NCBI RefSeq assembly: GCF_000002875.2
Contig: NC_009417.2
Span: 124,079-188,078 of the forward strand
Direction: 5' to 3'
DNA from: Leishmania infantum JPCM5
Taxonomy: Eukaryota; Euglenozoa; Kinetoplastea; Trypanosomatida; Trypanosomatidae
Length of the DNA stretch: 64,000 bases
The first letter of the stretch is position 1, and each line of letters opens with the position of its first letter. The notes below the pieces were generated by a model. The model saw nothing but the letters and a program-made list of their open reading frames with translations, searched no databases and was not told where the DNA came from. A program made the translations under genes and the position numbers. Shown here piece by piece: positions 29,290 to 40,600 of this stretch.

Positions 29290-30156
29290 CTAGGCTCGGT
29301 CCATTTCCACGGAAGCGTGCAACTCACTGTGGACCCGGTCCCGCCACAAGACTTCTCTTGTCTCGATGCTATGGCGAAACGACACTTCATCCTCGACTAG
29401 GTGCACCAGACGCCGGGCGTCCCACATGTTGCGCAGCACTGCCTGCCTTGCGCACCGCTCCTCCAGTGCGATCTCCTGGCGCTTGGCAAAGTGCTGCTGG
29501 TCGCAGAGAATGCGCGCACGAGGAGAGGGCGGCGACGGTGTGGCGGCCGAAGCTGCACTCTTGTCCGCGCAAGCGGAATCCTTCACGTCGTTTGTCGTTT
29601 CCACCCTTGCATTGCTGCTCGGCGGCGCTTCCTCACCTTCGTGCTCACGTGCCACCAGCTGCAGTTGTTTATCGATGCGCGGGCCGAGGTAACTGAGGAG
29701 GGCATCCACGCGCTTCTGAGCACGGTCCTGTTCCTCGATGCGTCTCCGCGCCAGCCTCCGCTCCATCGCCGCCTCCATCTGCGCCAATCGCGAAGGGAAA
29801 CGCTCACCTCCAGGCGCCTGAAGATCAGCGAGGCGTTGCACCTTCCACGCGTCGAGCTTCTCGCTGAGCTGGGCGAGTTCCTGCTCCACTGTGAGAGCTA
29901 CCTCCAGCGGTGCGGCAAGCGTGCCCTCCACACTCAGCGCGACTGTTTCTTCCATGTGCACAGCAGCTCCAATACTTGCATCATCACTGCTCCCTCTGCG
30001 CGAAGCAGCGTTGACCGTTTGAGGAATAGCCGTCGCGAAGTTTGCCTCTGGTGGGTCTGGAGGTAGGCAGCGGTGGGTTGCAAAGACGGCGTGCAGCACC
30101 GGCTCGTCGTGGCCCAGCTCAGACGCCACATAGTTGAAGGTGCGGAGTTGGTGCAT
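29290..30156 (-). CDS. coiled-coil protein of unknown function
   Basis: 288 residues from ATG 30156 (MHQLRTFNYV); the frame continues upstream to a GTG but has no earlier ATG. The first 40 residues look globular (FNYVASELGHDEPVLHAVFA). From about residue 90 to the end it is dominated by charged heptad-like helices: VEQELAQLSEKLDAWKVQRL, MEAAMERRLARRRIEEQDRA, and a second block from about 220 (FAKRQEIALEERCARQAVLR). An Ala/Ser/Pro linker separates the two. Such proteins are common in the trypanosomatid cytoskeleton and flagellum, but no specific family or targeting signal is seen. The gene is compact and bounded by long spacers; SIDER2 copy 3 lies upstream. Confidence 0.7.
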   Translation of the reverse strand: MHQLRTFNYVASELGHDEPVLHAVFATHRCLPPDPPEANFATAIPQTVNAASRRGSSDDASIGAAVHMEETVALSVEGTLAAPLEVALTVEQELAQLSEKLDAWKVQRLADLQAPGGERFPSRLAQMEAAMERRLARRRIEEQDRAQKRVDALLSYLGPRIDKQLQLVAREHEGEEAPPSSNARVETTNDVKDSACADKSAASAATPSPPSPRARILCDQQHFAKRQEIALEERCARQAVLRNMWDARRLVHLVEDEVSFRHSIETREVLWRDRVHSELHASVEMDRA

Positions 30157-31132
30157 GAAGGATACAGAAACAGGGGAGCTAGCGAAGGGCGCACAGTAAA
30201 GACGCCACAGCGCGCAGGTGGCTGTGACGCGTTGGCGCACAAGGAGCACACCGTCACCACCAACACAAAGGGGTGGCCGCGCTTGCACTGATGTCGAGGC
30301 CGTCAGAGGCGGCTCAAGAGGACGCACGAGCGTGTCGCACTCGCATCTTCCGCCAGCGCCACCCGCGTAACATTCAAAAACGCACACACATAAAGCGTGA
30401 CAACAGAGAAGCAGCGCAAGCAGGAAGTAGTGAAGGAGGGGTATACGTGAAGAGAGAGGCGGTGGAGGAGGACAGGAGTAACGGTGGCAACGCCACGTAC
30501 GTCACCCGTCCGGCGGGCTACCTGCCTCCGTTAGCTACGGCATTGACAGCCTCGGCGCGCGTCACTGGTGCCCCGGTACATCGAGCTGGGGAAGGTGGGC
30601 ATGAATTGAGTGTTGCCTCCCAATTCAGAAGCCGCGCTAGGTATTTGATGTCAAAGCCGCAGCACACGGGCATAAAGGCTTTCGACAACAACAAATTCTC
30701 ACAACATTCTTCGCTGCGTTGATTGCTCGCAATACTTCGAGCGGCTGTCGCTTGAAAAAGGATGGCAATTTTCATGCTGCCCCCAAGCGGTCGGCTGTGA
30801 CGCGGAGACCTGTCTACCCGAATAGAGGGAGAGCCCGAAGGCCGCACATAAAAAAAAGTCATGGCATCTCCACACAAACACACCCGAAGACACACGAACG
30901 CTCAGCAATGAAAGCAGAGGGCAGCAGCGGATGGTCCTATTCGGGAGACGACGGCAAGCAAGCCCCCGACGCAGTGCCGCAGGAGTCTGCATTCATGTTT
31001 GTCCGCACGCAGAAGGGCCTACGCCCATACGCGCGCATGAGCACGCAAGTGCGTCGATGACTGTAAACGCAGGTTTTACTCTGGAACAGCACACTTTTAA
31101 CGATGCACACGCACACAGCGTGTGGCACAGAC
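30157..31132. other. intergenic spacer, no gene seen
   Basis: About 980 bp with no convincing coding signal. An A-run at 30849-30856 is the only notable simple sequence. Confidence 0.5.
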
Positions 31133-31735
31133 TTCTTTCCCAGCGGGTGCCCGCCCTCTGCCGTCCAACACGAGCTCCAGCGCCACCCCACCCCGGCATG
31201 CCGCAGGCCCCATCCCGCCCTGCGAAGCAGCGGTGCGCGCACGCGGTACAGCAATGCGTCGGCCCAGTCATCTCAGCACCGCCTCCGCCTCAAGCCCCGA
31301 CCACCACCACCGCCGCATCGCGCAGGTCGCCTCACAGCCGCTCCCACATCATGCCGGTCGCCACGTGATGCAGCCCCCTCGGAGGGGCCTCGGGCTCCCC
31401 ACACCAGCGGGCAGTGCGAGGGTCGGGTGGTGGGGTGCGTTCCAGCGACGCGGACACTCTGCCCATCATGTGGATGGCACACGTGTGCCCACGGTCGCAG
31501 GTCGCTCAGACGCAACGCCGTCCAGGACCTGCTATCCGACACCAGCAGCGACACATCGCTCTCACCTCGCCCCAGGTCGTAGGCGCCTCACCCTGTCACC
31601 ACCAGAGGTGGCTCCGCATTTGGCAGGGATAGAGAGCGGCGGGCGGCTTCGCCTCCACCCAGAGAGAGTCGGCGTGTGTACTGGGCCCTGAGCTGCCACG
31701 CACCGAGAGGCGTGCCCACACACACACACACACGC
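31133..31735 (-). repeat. SIDER2-like retroposon, copy 3
   Basis: Same element as at 6245, 18244 and 58519, in transcript orientation, downstream of the photolyase gene and therefore probably in its 3' UTR. The minus-strand 5' side starts in a (GT)n tract and the 3' end is GGGAAAGAAG. It carries G at 31381, shared with copy 4, and A at 31168, shared with copy 2. Confidence 0.75.
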
Positions 31736-32125
31736 ACCGTCGCCATGAGGGAGTGAGGAAGGCACGGCAAAGTAGAGAGGAGGAAAAGCCGTGCGCAAGG
31801 CTCACACTCGTGGGGGTTGCCAGCACGGAGAGGGGCAGAGTCCACAGGCACGCGGTGTGCGCCATGTGCTCGCCGGTGTTTCCGGGGCCATCCTTGAATG
31901 GTCGCGTGTGCACGTGCATGTGTGTGTGTGTGTGTGTGTGCATCTATGTATATGTGTATGTAAATTTGTGTTGCGAAACTGGTCTGCCGTTTGATGGCGG
32001 CGACGAGGAAGGAGAGAGGGAGGGAGGCGAGGAGCACGCCGCGCCTCTTCCTCGCCAACGCTTCCCCCGCCATCGCCCGAGCTCACATCAGTCCCACACA
32101 GAGGTGGGGGGAGGGGGCACATCGG
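31736..32125. other. 3' UTR / spacer with (GT)n
   Basis: (TG)n at about 31919-31941 and TA/TG-rich sequence to 31970; purine tract near 32008-32035. No gene is supported. Confidence 0.55.
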
Positions 32126-33751
32126 CTAGTTTTCCTTGTACTTGCTGTACTTCTTGAACTCCTCAACGACCGCCTTGGTGGCGGCCTTGATGTCCACAAT
32201 CGGCGCAGGATACGATGTGGGATATTCCTCTGCGTTCCCTTGGCCACTCCGTTTCCTCGAGTGGGTAGCGGTCGCCTTGCCTCTAGCCCTCGCACAGTAC
32301 CCTTCCCAGTGGTGCACGACGCTCGGCGGCACCTTCGCCAGCTCAGGCACCCACTGAAAGATGAATTTGCAGTCCGGGTCGAAGCGCTCCGACTGGCGGA
32401 ATGCGTTGAAGGTGCGAAAGTACGGCTGCGCGTCCGCACCCTGGCCCGAGGACCACAGCCAGCCACCGTTGTTGTTCGCGGCGTCGTAGTCCACAGCCAC
32501 CGTCGCAAACCACCGCTCACACTCGCGCCAGTCGATTCCCAGCACCTTGACGGCAAAGTTAGAGATGACTAAGCGGCAACGGTTGTGGCACCAGCCGGTG
32601 GCGGTCAGACACCGCACGGCGGCGTCGACAAGCGGTACACCGGTGCGCCCCTCCTTGAACGCCTCGAAGTGCTCTGCCTTCCAGCTCCACTTGAAGTTGT
32701 CGTACGACGGTTGGAACGGTGCATTCTGCTTCGGCTGCGTCGCCTTAACGATGTCCTGCTGGCCAATAAAGGAGTTCAGCTGCCCTTGCAAGAGCCGTGG
32801 GCGCGTGAAGGCCAGCATCGCATAGAACTCGCGCCACACAAGTTGACGAGTGAACGGGTGCCCAGTGCCGAGCGCCTGCACGCTGGCGTGCCACACCTCC
32901 CGCGTCGACACCGTGCCGCACTTCATGTGTGGGCTGAGGTGCGAGGTGCGGTCTCCTGCGATGTCGTCGCGGGCATCTGCGTACTGCTTCAGCCTCTCCA
33001 CGCACGCTAATCGCTTCAGCCCCTCTGTGCGACCGCCGTGGTCCTGCACCTGCGGCATGTGCGCGTACACAAGCGCTGGATCTACCAAGTGATGCCCCAT
33101 GCACTTTTTTGGCCGCGAAACCAGCATCGACTGCACCTTGCTCACGTTCACCGGCAGCGGTACCGCCACCCTGCGCGCATGCTCAGCCGTAAACTTGTTG
33201 TAGAACGGAGTGAAGACGCTGTACGGCTGCTCAGAGTTCTTGACCACCTCATCCAGAGGACGCAGCGAGTAGTCGTGAGGCCCTGTCACGCACACGATGC
33301 CCTGCTTGTCTGCGTAGGCGCGCAGCAGCCGATCGCGCGCGAGGGCAAAGGGGGTGTAGTCCTCGTTGAACCCAAGCACTTTCACCTCATAGCCGCTGTC
33401 TCGGATGCGCTGCAAGCAATCCTCGTCGCTGCCGCGTAGGCACACCAGTCCACCGTTGAGCTGCGCCGCGCCGTCCAAGTCTATGAGGGACTCGCAGAAG
33501 AACTGGAAAAAGGCGTCGCCAAAGTACGGGTTCCTCTTCTTGTCGCATTGAATCGGGTTGAAGAAGAACGCCGGCAGCACCGGGATGAAACGGCGCGCGG
33601 CCTCGTCGCAGAGCGCCTGCAGACCGGTGTTGTCCACCACACGCAAGTCGCGGCGAAAGAGAAACAGCGCCACCTCCTCACGAACCGTGTGCGACCTCTT
33701 TTCTGCCGCCGCCGAGCCGGTGGACGAGGAGCGACTGCGGCCACGCTTCAT
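32126..33751 (-). CDS. PHR: DNA photolyase (deoxyribodipyrimidine photolyase, class I type)
   Basis: 541 residues from ATG 33751. It repairs UV-induced pyrimidine dimers using blue light and FAD. Seen: a short basic N-terminal tail (KRGRSRSSS), the Rossmann antenna domain starting VALFLFRRDLRVVDNTGLQA (about 27-46), and the FAD-binding helical domain with LVWREFYAMLAF, GRTGVPLVDAAVRCL, TGWCHNRCRLVISNF, and the signature beginning at Asp421 (DYDAANNNGGWLWSSGQG, then DAQPYFRTFN). Asn at the cysteine/asparagine position near FAD and intact Trp-rich motifs argue for a working photolyase rather than a signalling cryptochrome, though that split cannot be settled by eye. A basic Lys/Arg segment near the C terminus (RARGKATATHSRKRS) may be a nuclear signal. 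Confidence 0.93.
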   Translation of the reverse strand: MKRGRSRSSSTGSAAAEKRSHTVREEVALFLFRRDLRVVDNTGLQALCDEAARRFIPVLPAFFFNPIQCDKKRNPYFGDAFFQFFCESLIDLDGAAQLNGGLVCLRGSDEDCLQRIRDSGYEVKVLGFNEDYTPFALARDRLLRAYADKQGIVCVTGPHDYSLRPLDEVVKNSEQPYSVFTPFYNKFTAEHARRVAVPLPVNVSKVQSMLVSRPKKCMGHHLVDPALVYAHMPQVQDHGGRTEGLKRLACVERLKQYADARDDIAGDRTSHLSPHMKCGTVSTREVWHASVQALGTGHPFTRQLVWREFYAMLAFTRPRLLQGQLNSFIGQQDIVKATQPKQNAPFQPSYDNFKWSWKAEHFEAFKEGRTGVPLVDAAVRCLTATGWCHNRCRLVISNFAVKVLGIDWRECERWFATVAVDYDAANNNGGWLWSSGQGADAQPYFRTFNAFRQSERFDPDCKFIFQWVPELAKVPPSVVHHWEGYCARARGKATATHSRKRSGQGNAEEYPTSYPAPIVDIKAATKAVVEEFKKYSKYKEN

Positions 33752-34791
33752 CTTGATGGATGCTCGTGCGGAAGCAGCGGCGAAGGCTGATGGGCGTGCA
33801 CGACCTGCACCACACTGCGAGATCAGAAGAACGAGAGAGACGTACGTCTTTGCTTCGTGGTGTATGAGAGACGGTCAGGGCTGTCACGCCTTGGATACAG
33901 GGTGGGGATTGGGTCGGGGGCAAGCAAGAAGGTAAAGCAGCGCCCCACCGCTGAGTTTTTTTGTTGTGCTATGCAAGCTTCGCGTTCCTTCGTGCGCCGC
34001 CCTGCTTCCGGAGACGCATGTACGCGTTTGGCGTATGTATCGGTATGCTTGTGCGTATGGGCATGCGCGCCGGCACGGAAACGAGGACTGTTGAGGAGGA
34101 GAAGCAACAGTCAATGAAAGGTGGGAAAGCGGGTGGGGTGGGGGGAGGGGGGCAGCAGACTAGAGGTTGTACAGACAACACGTCTGAAAAGGTATTTGAG
34201 GCGGAATGAAGCAGGCAAGCCGTCACTCTCGTAACGCGGTAGCACGCATCCGTCAACCGGGCAACAGGGTGCATGACTGCTCGCGTCTCATATGTCGTCC
34301 GTGGAGGACGGCGGCTCGTCGTCGGCTGCACCTCTGCCGCGCTCGACTGCAGATTCAAATCTGCGCACTTTCCGAACTGCCGAGAGGACAGAAATAAGGG
34401 CCGCTATATGTCTTCCGCTCTGTGTGAGGTTCGTTGTTTGCTTCGTGTGGATCTTATCCGTTTAAAACGTTCTTGAGCAGAGGCAGGCAGAGGGAAAAGA
34501 AGGAAAGGGAAGAGGACGATGTGGCGGCAGCAGCAGCAGCGAGGTAGAAAAGTGCAACACCCGCTTCGCCTCCCTCACAAGCAAACATCACATGTCCAGA
34601 CAAGGCGGCGCACACACAACTGGAGATATAAGTCCGGCCAACAGTTTGCCGACGCCGCAATATCCGATCCTGCTCCGTTCGCGGCCTTCCCCCTCCCCCT
34701 CACAGTCCCTACTCGTTTTGCGCGCTGTTCGCGATGGGGATCTGTGCAGGGCGACTCGCAGCAGCTCAGTGATATCATGCCTGCGTTGCAC
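33752..34791. other. intergenic spacer, no gene seen
   Basis: About 1 kb. A purine tract at roughly 34113-34155 is pyrimidine-rich in the transcript. No gene is recognised. Confidence 0.55.
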
Positions 34792-36855
34792 TCACAAGCA
34801 ACGATGCAGCAGGCGATGAAGCGGGTACGCATCGGCCCTGCTGCCTTCGGCAGCCACCGGCGGGCCCTCTTCACCACGATGAGCGTGACGGGCTGCGACA
34901 TTACAGCCCTCAGCTGCCGCGTGCACCTCCCCGCAGAACACGGCCACCAGCACACGCAGGCCCGCAAGAGGAGTGGCTGGTGCGCGCGTCACCGTCGAAG
35001 CAATCGGTGTCGGCTCTCTGCCGCCGTGGCTAGTGGAGGGTGTGGTAGGAGTGCGCAGTAGAAGCCGTTGCAGCAGCTCCACAAAGCTGCCAGAGGCCCC
35101 GGGGAAGTGTTTGGGCACTCGAACAATACTGGGCGACGACTTCACGCGTAGTAGCGGTGCTGCTTCGTCACCCCTGCTCGCGCACGCTGAGGTGTCTTGT
35201 CCTTGTGCAAGCACCCTTGTAACTTCATCTGTCCAAGCCTGCATATCGGCCCCGCACTGGGGAGGCAGCAACAGAACACCCAGTGTTTCGCTGTACTCCT
35301 CCATCACAATACCCTTGCGTTGCTGTAAAACGCGTAGCTCCGGCGCGCCACGGGCACCTTCGCCGCCGGCGGCTGACGCGAAGCGGGCGCGACGCGCATT
35401 TCGAGAGCTGCGCAAGCGCACCGGCGCTGTCATGAGCTCCAGCTCTTGCACCTCCACAAGCGCGCCAAACAGCGGGAACAAGCGGGCGAGAGAGAGAGGC
35501 AGCACACCCGCTCCTTCGCTGCGCGCCGCCAACGCCGATGCCGGCACTGTGGCGCCCATACACTCGAGGCGAAGCTGAGAAACGGTGCCCAGCCTCTCTG
35601 CGACGATGCGGGCCGCCAGTGCCCACATGCTCGCCACGGAGAAGCTGAGAACGCAACGAATAGCCTGCTTGCGCTGGCGGCGACTCGTGCGCGAGGATCT
35701 AGTGCGGTCGGCAGCCGATTGTGCCGTCGCTACCGGCAGCTGGACGGTTTCAGGCGTCGCAGCTGCAGCTTTCGAGTCTGCCATGACGTCGCCCCGCTTA
35801 CTAGACATCTGGGTGCTGCCATGCGCGTCGTTGACGCTGCGGCGAGCGGCGCGGAGACGACGGAGGGCACAACGCTTCTCTGTGGTGTCATTCAATGCAA
35901 ACACCGACAACGGCGGGGTGGAACGTCCGAGTGGCTCCGGCGTTGGCTTTGACGCAGCCTTCGACGCACGTGCCGCTGTTGCAGCCCCTTCCTCATTTTC
36001 GCCTCTTCCACTATCATCACCAGTGTGCCCCGCGTGCCTGGCTCGTGCGAAACTACCGCAATCACCAGCCCCCGCCTTGTCGCCGGAGAGAGTTGTGTAC
36101 CAGTAGCGCCTCAACGCTGAGGCCCGCGAGATCCCACGCGCGAGCCGCAGAATCTTTCGCGTCGTACACCGCCGTCGCCAGAAATCTCTCCGGGTTCGAG
36201 AAACCGTGGTGGAAGTAATCATCTGCAAGGGGAGCCCCTGCGGAGGCAGCCGTTTCTCCTCCGTCCGTACACGTTTGTGTGCACTCTTCTCGCCTTCGCT
36301 ACCGGCGCCTGCGGCGGCACTGTGCAGTACGGACGCGGTGTCAGAGCGGCTGCGTTTGCGCTCCTCATCCTCCTGCTGCCGCTTAGCACGCAGCTCTTGG
36401 TAGCGTGACGTGAGAGTTGCAGAAACCGCCACTTCGCGTGCCCGCTGAATCTCTCTAGCCGCCGGTACCGCTGGGAGTTGCGTGTGCGTCTGGAGCACCG
36501 TTACGGCACAGGCTGACGCATTTCTTGATTGGTTAGAGGTCTTGCGGGGGCTCGAGGACGCAGTCCTTGGCCGCGCCGGCGGCTCTGAGGGCCTGTGGGA
36601 TGCGTCAAGCTCCGACCCCTTCCTCCTTGCCTTCGCCTTCTCGCGTGCGGCAGACTCTGCCTTGTGGGCCTGCACCCCCAGCATGAGCGGATTCACTCCT
36701 CGCTCCACAGCCTCCACCATCTTCGACGGCGGCAATGCTGAAGACGTCGATCCATGGCGCCGGCGGACGACTTTCGCCAGTGTCGCGTGCTCTGGTGCGG
36801 CGACAAAGCCGTGGTGGCGCTCGAGGAGGTTGTCCAAGACAGAACCGGCATCCAT
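34792..36855 (-). CDS. large basic protein, unknown function
   Basis: 687 residues from ATG 36855 (MDAGSVLDNLLERHHGF); the open frame reaches 37140, but an N-terminal extension of 95 residues with no conserved look makes the later start more likely. Residues 1-60 look conserved and helical. Residues 60-400 are low-complexity, rich in Arg, Lys, Ser and Ala, with several candidate nuclear signals (RKRSRSD, KRVRTEEKR). From about residue 420 a structured part appears: RCVLSFSVASMWALAARIVA, LGTVSQLRLECMG, FPLFGALVEVQELELM, ending in an Ala/Arg-rich tail. The Leu pattern of the C-terminal part could be an alpha/beta fold. No family is recognised; a nuclear, RNA- or DNA-related role is only suggested by composition. 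Confidence 0.65.
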   Translation of the reverse strand: MDAGSVLDNLLERHHGFVAAPEHATLAKVVRRRHGSTSSALPPSKMVEAVERGVNPLMLGVQAHKAESAAREKAKARRKGSELDASHRPSEPPARPRTASSSPRKTSNQSRNASACAVTVLQTHTQLPAVPAAREIQRAREVAVSATLTSRYQELRAKRQQEDEERKRSRSDTASVLHSAAAGAGSEGEKSAHKRVRTEEKRLPPQGLPLQMITSTTVSRTRRDFWRRRCTTRKILRLARGISRASALRRYWYTTLSGDKAGAGDCGSFARARHAGHTGDDSGRGENEEGAATAARASKAASKPTPEPLGRSTPPLSVFALNDTTEKRCALRRLRAARRSVNDAHGSTQMSSKRGDVMADSKAAAATPETVQLPVATAQSAADRTRSSRTSRRQRKQAIRCVLSFSVASMWALAARIVAERLGTVSQLRLECMGATVPASALAARSEGAGVLPLSLARLFPLFGALVEVQELELMTAPVRLRSSRNARRARFASAAGGEGARGAPELRVLQQRKGIVMEEYSETLGVLLLPPQCGADMQAWTDEVTRVLAQGQDTSACASRGDEAAPLLRVKSSPSIVRVPKHFPGASGSFVELLQRLLLRTPTTPSTSHGGREPTPIASTVTRAPATPLAGLRVLVAVFCGEVHAAAEGCNVAARHAHRGEEGPPVAAEGSRADAYPLHRLLHRCL

Positions 36856-37288
36856 GATCAAGTTGTTGGTGTGCGCGTGTGCTTGCGCGCACAAGTCTTC
36901 AATTGCTTTGGTGGGACGCAGCTGGCCTACAGCTGTCCTTCCCGTCTTCGCTTCCGCGCCTACTCGGCAAAAGCGGCTGCTCCGGTCGCGGGTGGCCAAC
37001 GCGGTGCGGGCAAGCGTTCCTCGGCAAAGCCGCAGCAGTAACTGGATGCTGAAAAAAGAAGCAGGCAGATTCAAATGACGGTAAAGACGTGTGCGAGTAC
37101 GCAGAGCACAAGAAAGGGCGGAGAGCGGCATATGGGACATGCGGGGCGTATGAGCCTAGAAGAGTGGCAGTGAGCCGCGCGGTGGCATGTGTGACGTCAG
37201 CTCGTGAGATCCCCCGAATGCGCAGCGACATGCCCTCTGGCGGCCTTTGCCGTCAAAGTAGAAAAGCACACGTTTGGCGTGCAAACAA

Positions 37289-37323
<35 letters not shown>

Positions 37324-37647
37324 GCTATTGCCGTGTAGTGGGCACAGTGCACAACAGACGCTGGCGAACTCCAGATAAATCGATCACGTCGGCGGTGGAG
37401 AACGGAAACCACCTTGTCGACACGCATTCTGCTCCTCATCCGCTGCGTCTGCGCCTCTGCGCTAAACCTGCGCAGGAGCCTCCTCGGCGTGCAACGGGCT
37501 TTCACCGTCGAGGGAGGGAGAGGGGTCTCCGGAACGTCATGGGTTCTTTACACAAACGGCAGGTGCACGGGCATGTGCGTACGTATGCGCGCATGCTTAA
37601 GCGTTGCCTCACACCCTGCACGTGTGGAAGCCACTCCGCGGCCCACG
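36856..37647. other. intergenic spacer with a long (GT)n tract
   Basis: An uninterrupted (GT)15 tract occupies 37291-37321. Nothing else is recognised. Confidence 0.6.
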
Positions 37648-40600
37648 TCACGCGTACCACTGTATGAGTTGTACCGGCGAGCACGACAGCGGATCGTAAA
37701 GCAGCGTCTCGAGCTCCCGCATGGCACGTCCTTGCCCAAGGTCAAACACGCGCTGATGGCGACTGTGGGCTCGCTTTCGCGGCAGCTCGTCTCGCTGGAG
37801 CAATGCGCTGCGGCGAAGAAGATCATCCGCTACCTCAGGAGGGGCGAGCAGGTAGGTGAGTGCGTCAGAAGCAGAAGCGGTGTCACCGACCAGAGAGGCG
37901 GCAGTCCAGTGGACGCCGTGCGCCGCCACGGGTAGCGCATGTTCTTCCTCGTTGTCGAGAGCGGCAAGAATGGGGCCACCGCCAGTCCCGCTCGTCGTTG
38001 GCGGAAAGCAGCACCACACAGGTGCCACCATGCACCCGAATCGCTGTGCGAAGAAGGCAGATGATGTCACAACGCCGATACGTGCCACACCCGGTATGCA
38101 CAACGCGCCGCGTCCTCTGCGCTGCAACCACCGGTACTGCAGCAGGACCGTCCCCACGCTGCAGTGCAGGGTGGGGAGCTTGTGATCTGTGTGTGCCGCC
38201 CGCACAAAGACACGACACGCCGCATTCGAGACATTCCCATAGTATTTCAGTATGTGCAGGTACGAGGGAAGTCGCGCACACACCGGCGCCGCAGCGGCAG
38301 ACGTGCCGTCCGTTGGCGTGCGACTGCGTTTTGTGCCATGCCGCACAACCCGGCCCTTTTTTGGTGTGGGTCGGCTTCGCTGCTGCCGCCGCTGCTGCGC
38401 CGCTGCTGAAGGGCGGGACAGCCCGTAGTCCAGAGGGTAGGCAGGACGGCCTAGCAAGTGAAGGAGGGTGACGCGATCCTGGAAGCCAAGCGCACGGCAC
38501 CGCCCGCGTGCGGCGGCACCGCTAAGCGTTGTTTCAGTCCGCGGTGGAGCCATGAGAAGAAACCCGAAGAAGCGCCGAGCCAGCTGGAAGTGAGCGCGAC
38601 GCGCCTGCCACGACAGTAGGCACCTACGTCGAGGCGAAGGGGTGGCCACGGCACGCTCCACGCCTAGGGATGCGGCAGACCTAGCGGCGGCGTCACGGAT
38701 GCGGGTGCACGCGGCACGTCTCCTGCTCTCAGGAACGCGGTAGAGAAGCGCAAGGCGCCACGCGTACGGGGCCGCCCTTCCTTCCCCGGACCCGTTGCGG
38801 TGCGAATCTGACAGAAACGGAGAGGAGAAGCTGGGAAAGGCCACGAGGGAGAGGCGCGACGAAGCCCGCTGAGGGCCATGCGCAGCAGTCCTTGGCCCTG
38901 CAACCGTCGCACCGATTCTTGGCGCGTTTTTTCGGGGTTGAGACGCGGACGATTTTCCCCGGCGAGCGCGGGGGTTACAGCGGGGGCGAAATGAACGCAA
39001 CTGCAGCCGCCGGTAGACACGGGCGCAGCGCTGGAGAGCACCCTGGAGCGTTGAGAGCGCCTCCGGCTCCGACTGGGAAGAGGGTGCGCAGGGGTCGCAA
39101 CGCCAGTACTCAAATGCAGAGGCGCGTGCCGAGCTCAGCGTGCACGGGTTCCAGGATGAGACAAGCTGAATTCGCAATTGTGTCATAGCGCGGCTAGTGA
39201 AGTGCACCGGGCCTTCACTGAAGAGAAGCACCTCCATGGAAGCGACTGCGGCTCTGGCGCGAAGTGAAGCAACCAGCACCACTGGCACCACACGCGTGTG
39301 ACGAGAGAGAGTGCTGACAGAGTCGCGGCGCTGGTCGGCTGCCTTCAAGGCGGCATTCTCAAGGCATGCAGCACCTGCACACCACATGTGTCCATGCACG
39401 ACGGTTGCACAAGTTCGTCGTGTGCGCTGATGGCGCGCCGTCGGAGAAAGCGCAAAGACCACCCCCGAAGGTGCGGCACCCACGCCCTCCACATCAGGAT
39501 GCAGTCCGAGTACTGCAAGAAGGCTGGTCAGCGCAGATGAGACAGCAGACGCAGCTTCATGCGGTAAATTAGGTGAAGTGCATACTCCACCACTGAGTGG
39601 CCACTTCTTCCGCGGCGTCAGCACGTACACGCAGTGATGTGAAAGGTCCGCCAGCATAGTTGCGGCTGGGGCAGACGCAGTCAGCGATGCATGCGAGTGT
39701 GATGGGTGGGCATTCCCTGCAGTGGGGCTGCAGAAGAGCCGCCAGCGATGGTGCACCGCGAGCGCGGTCGCCCAACGCTGCAAAAATCGATGATCCTTTC
39801 GCGCGGGCTCACACGGTATGGCGACCCGAGTCACGCATGATGCACAGAGGCGCAGACGCCTTGCCCGTCGCGTTTCACATGGCGCGGTGGAGCTGAGCGC
39901 TGCATCACCGCCATGGTGCGAGGGGATCGATGATGTCGCTGTCGTCAGCGATACGTGCGTGACGCCGGGTTGGACGGCAAGAAAAACAATACGGTAGTGG
40001 AAGCGCTTCACCAGCCGCGAGTGCGATGGAAGCCACTGGGTCACCACCTTGCGGGCAGCCTTGATGAGAGGCGGGCGTGCTTTGCGCGCCGGAGTTGAGG
40101 CCTTGGGCGGGTGTCTTCGACTCCTGCAGCAGCGGCAGAGCCCAATCGGCCGCCCGTACTCGAGTGCTAGCTGCCGAGCGAGGTGCCGCCGTCGAGCCAC
40201 CGGCCGCCGGCGGTGCCACAGCCGACGCCGACGACGCAGCCAGAGGGCCCACTGCGCGTGTGACAAGAGGCGTTGACGGGTTCGCTTGATGCGCAGTCGG
40301 CGTAGCTGGGCTTGCTGCTGGGGAGTGAGGGCGGCACTTTTCTTAGCGGCGCGCCGCGAGACGTCGTCGGCAGAGCTGCAATGCGATCCCAGCTCCGTCA
40401 TCCAGAGGTAGGTGCGGTCGCGAATCTCCTGCGCGGAGAAGCCCATGGCTCCTAGCGGGGCACCGCTACGGCTGCCGCTCGTGGCTAAATGTGGAAGGTC
40501 ACCGGCAAGGTCGTCGGCATCGCTCTTGGCCATCTTTTTCGTTTTGCGTGCCATCCGCTGCTCTCGTTCTGCCCGTGCCTTGATCTCTTGAAGGACGCGT

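Noticed and set aside
31919..31941. (GT)n tracts here and at 8545, 37291, 54944 and 61166 as possible special signals
   Set aside because: Ordinary microsatellites of trypanosomatid spacers; they also create spurious His-Thr or Val-Cys peptides.
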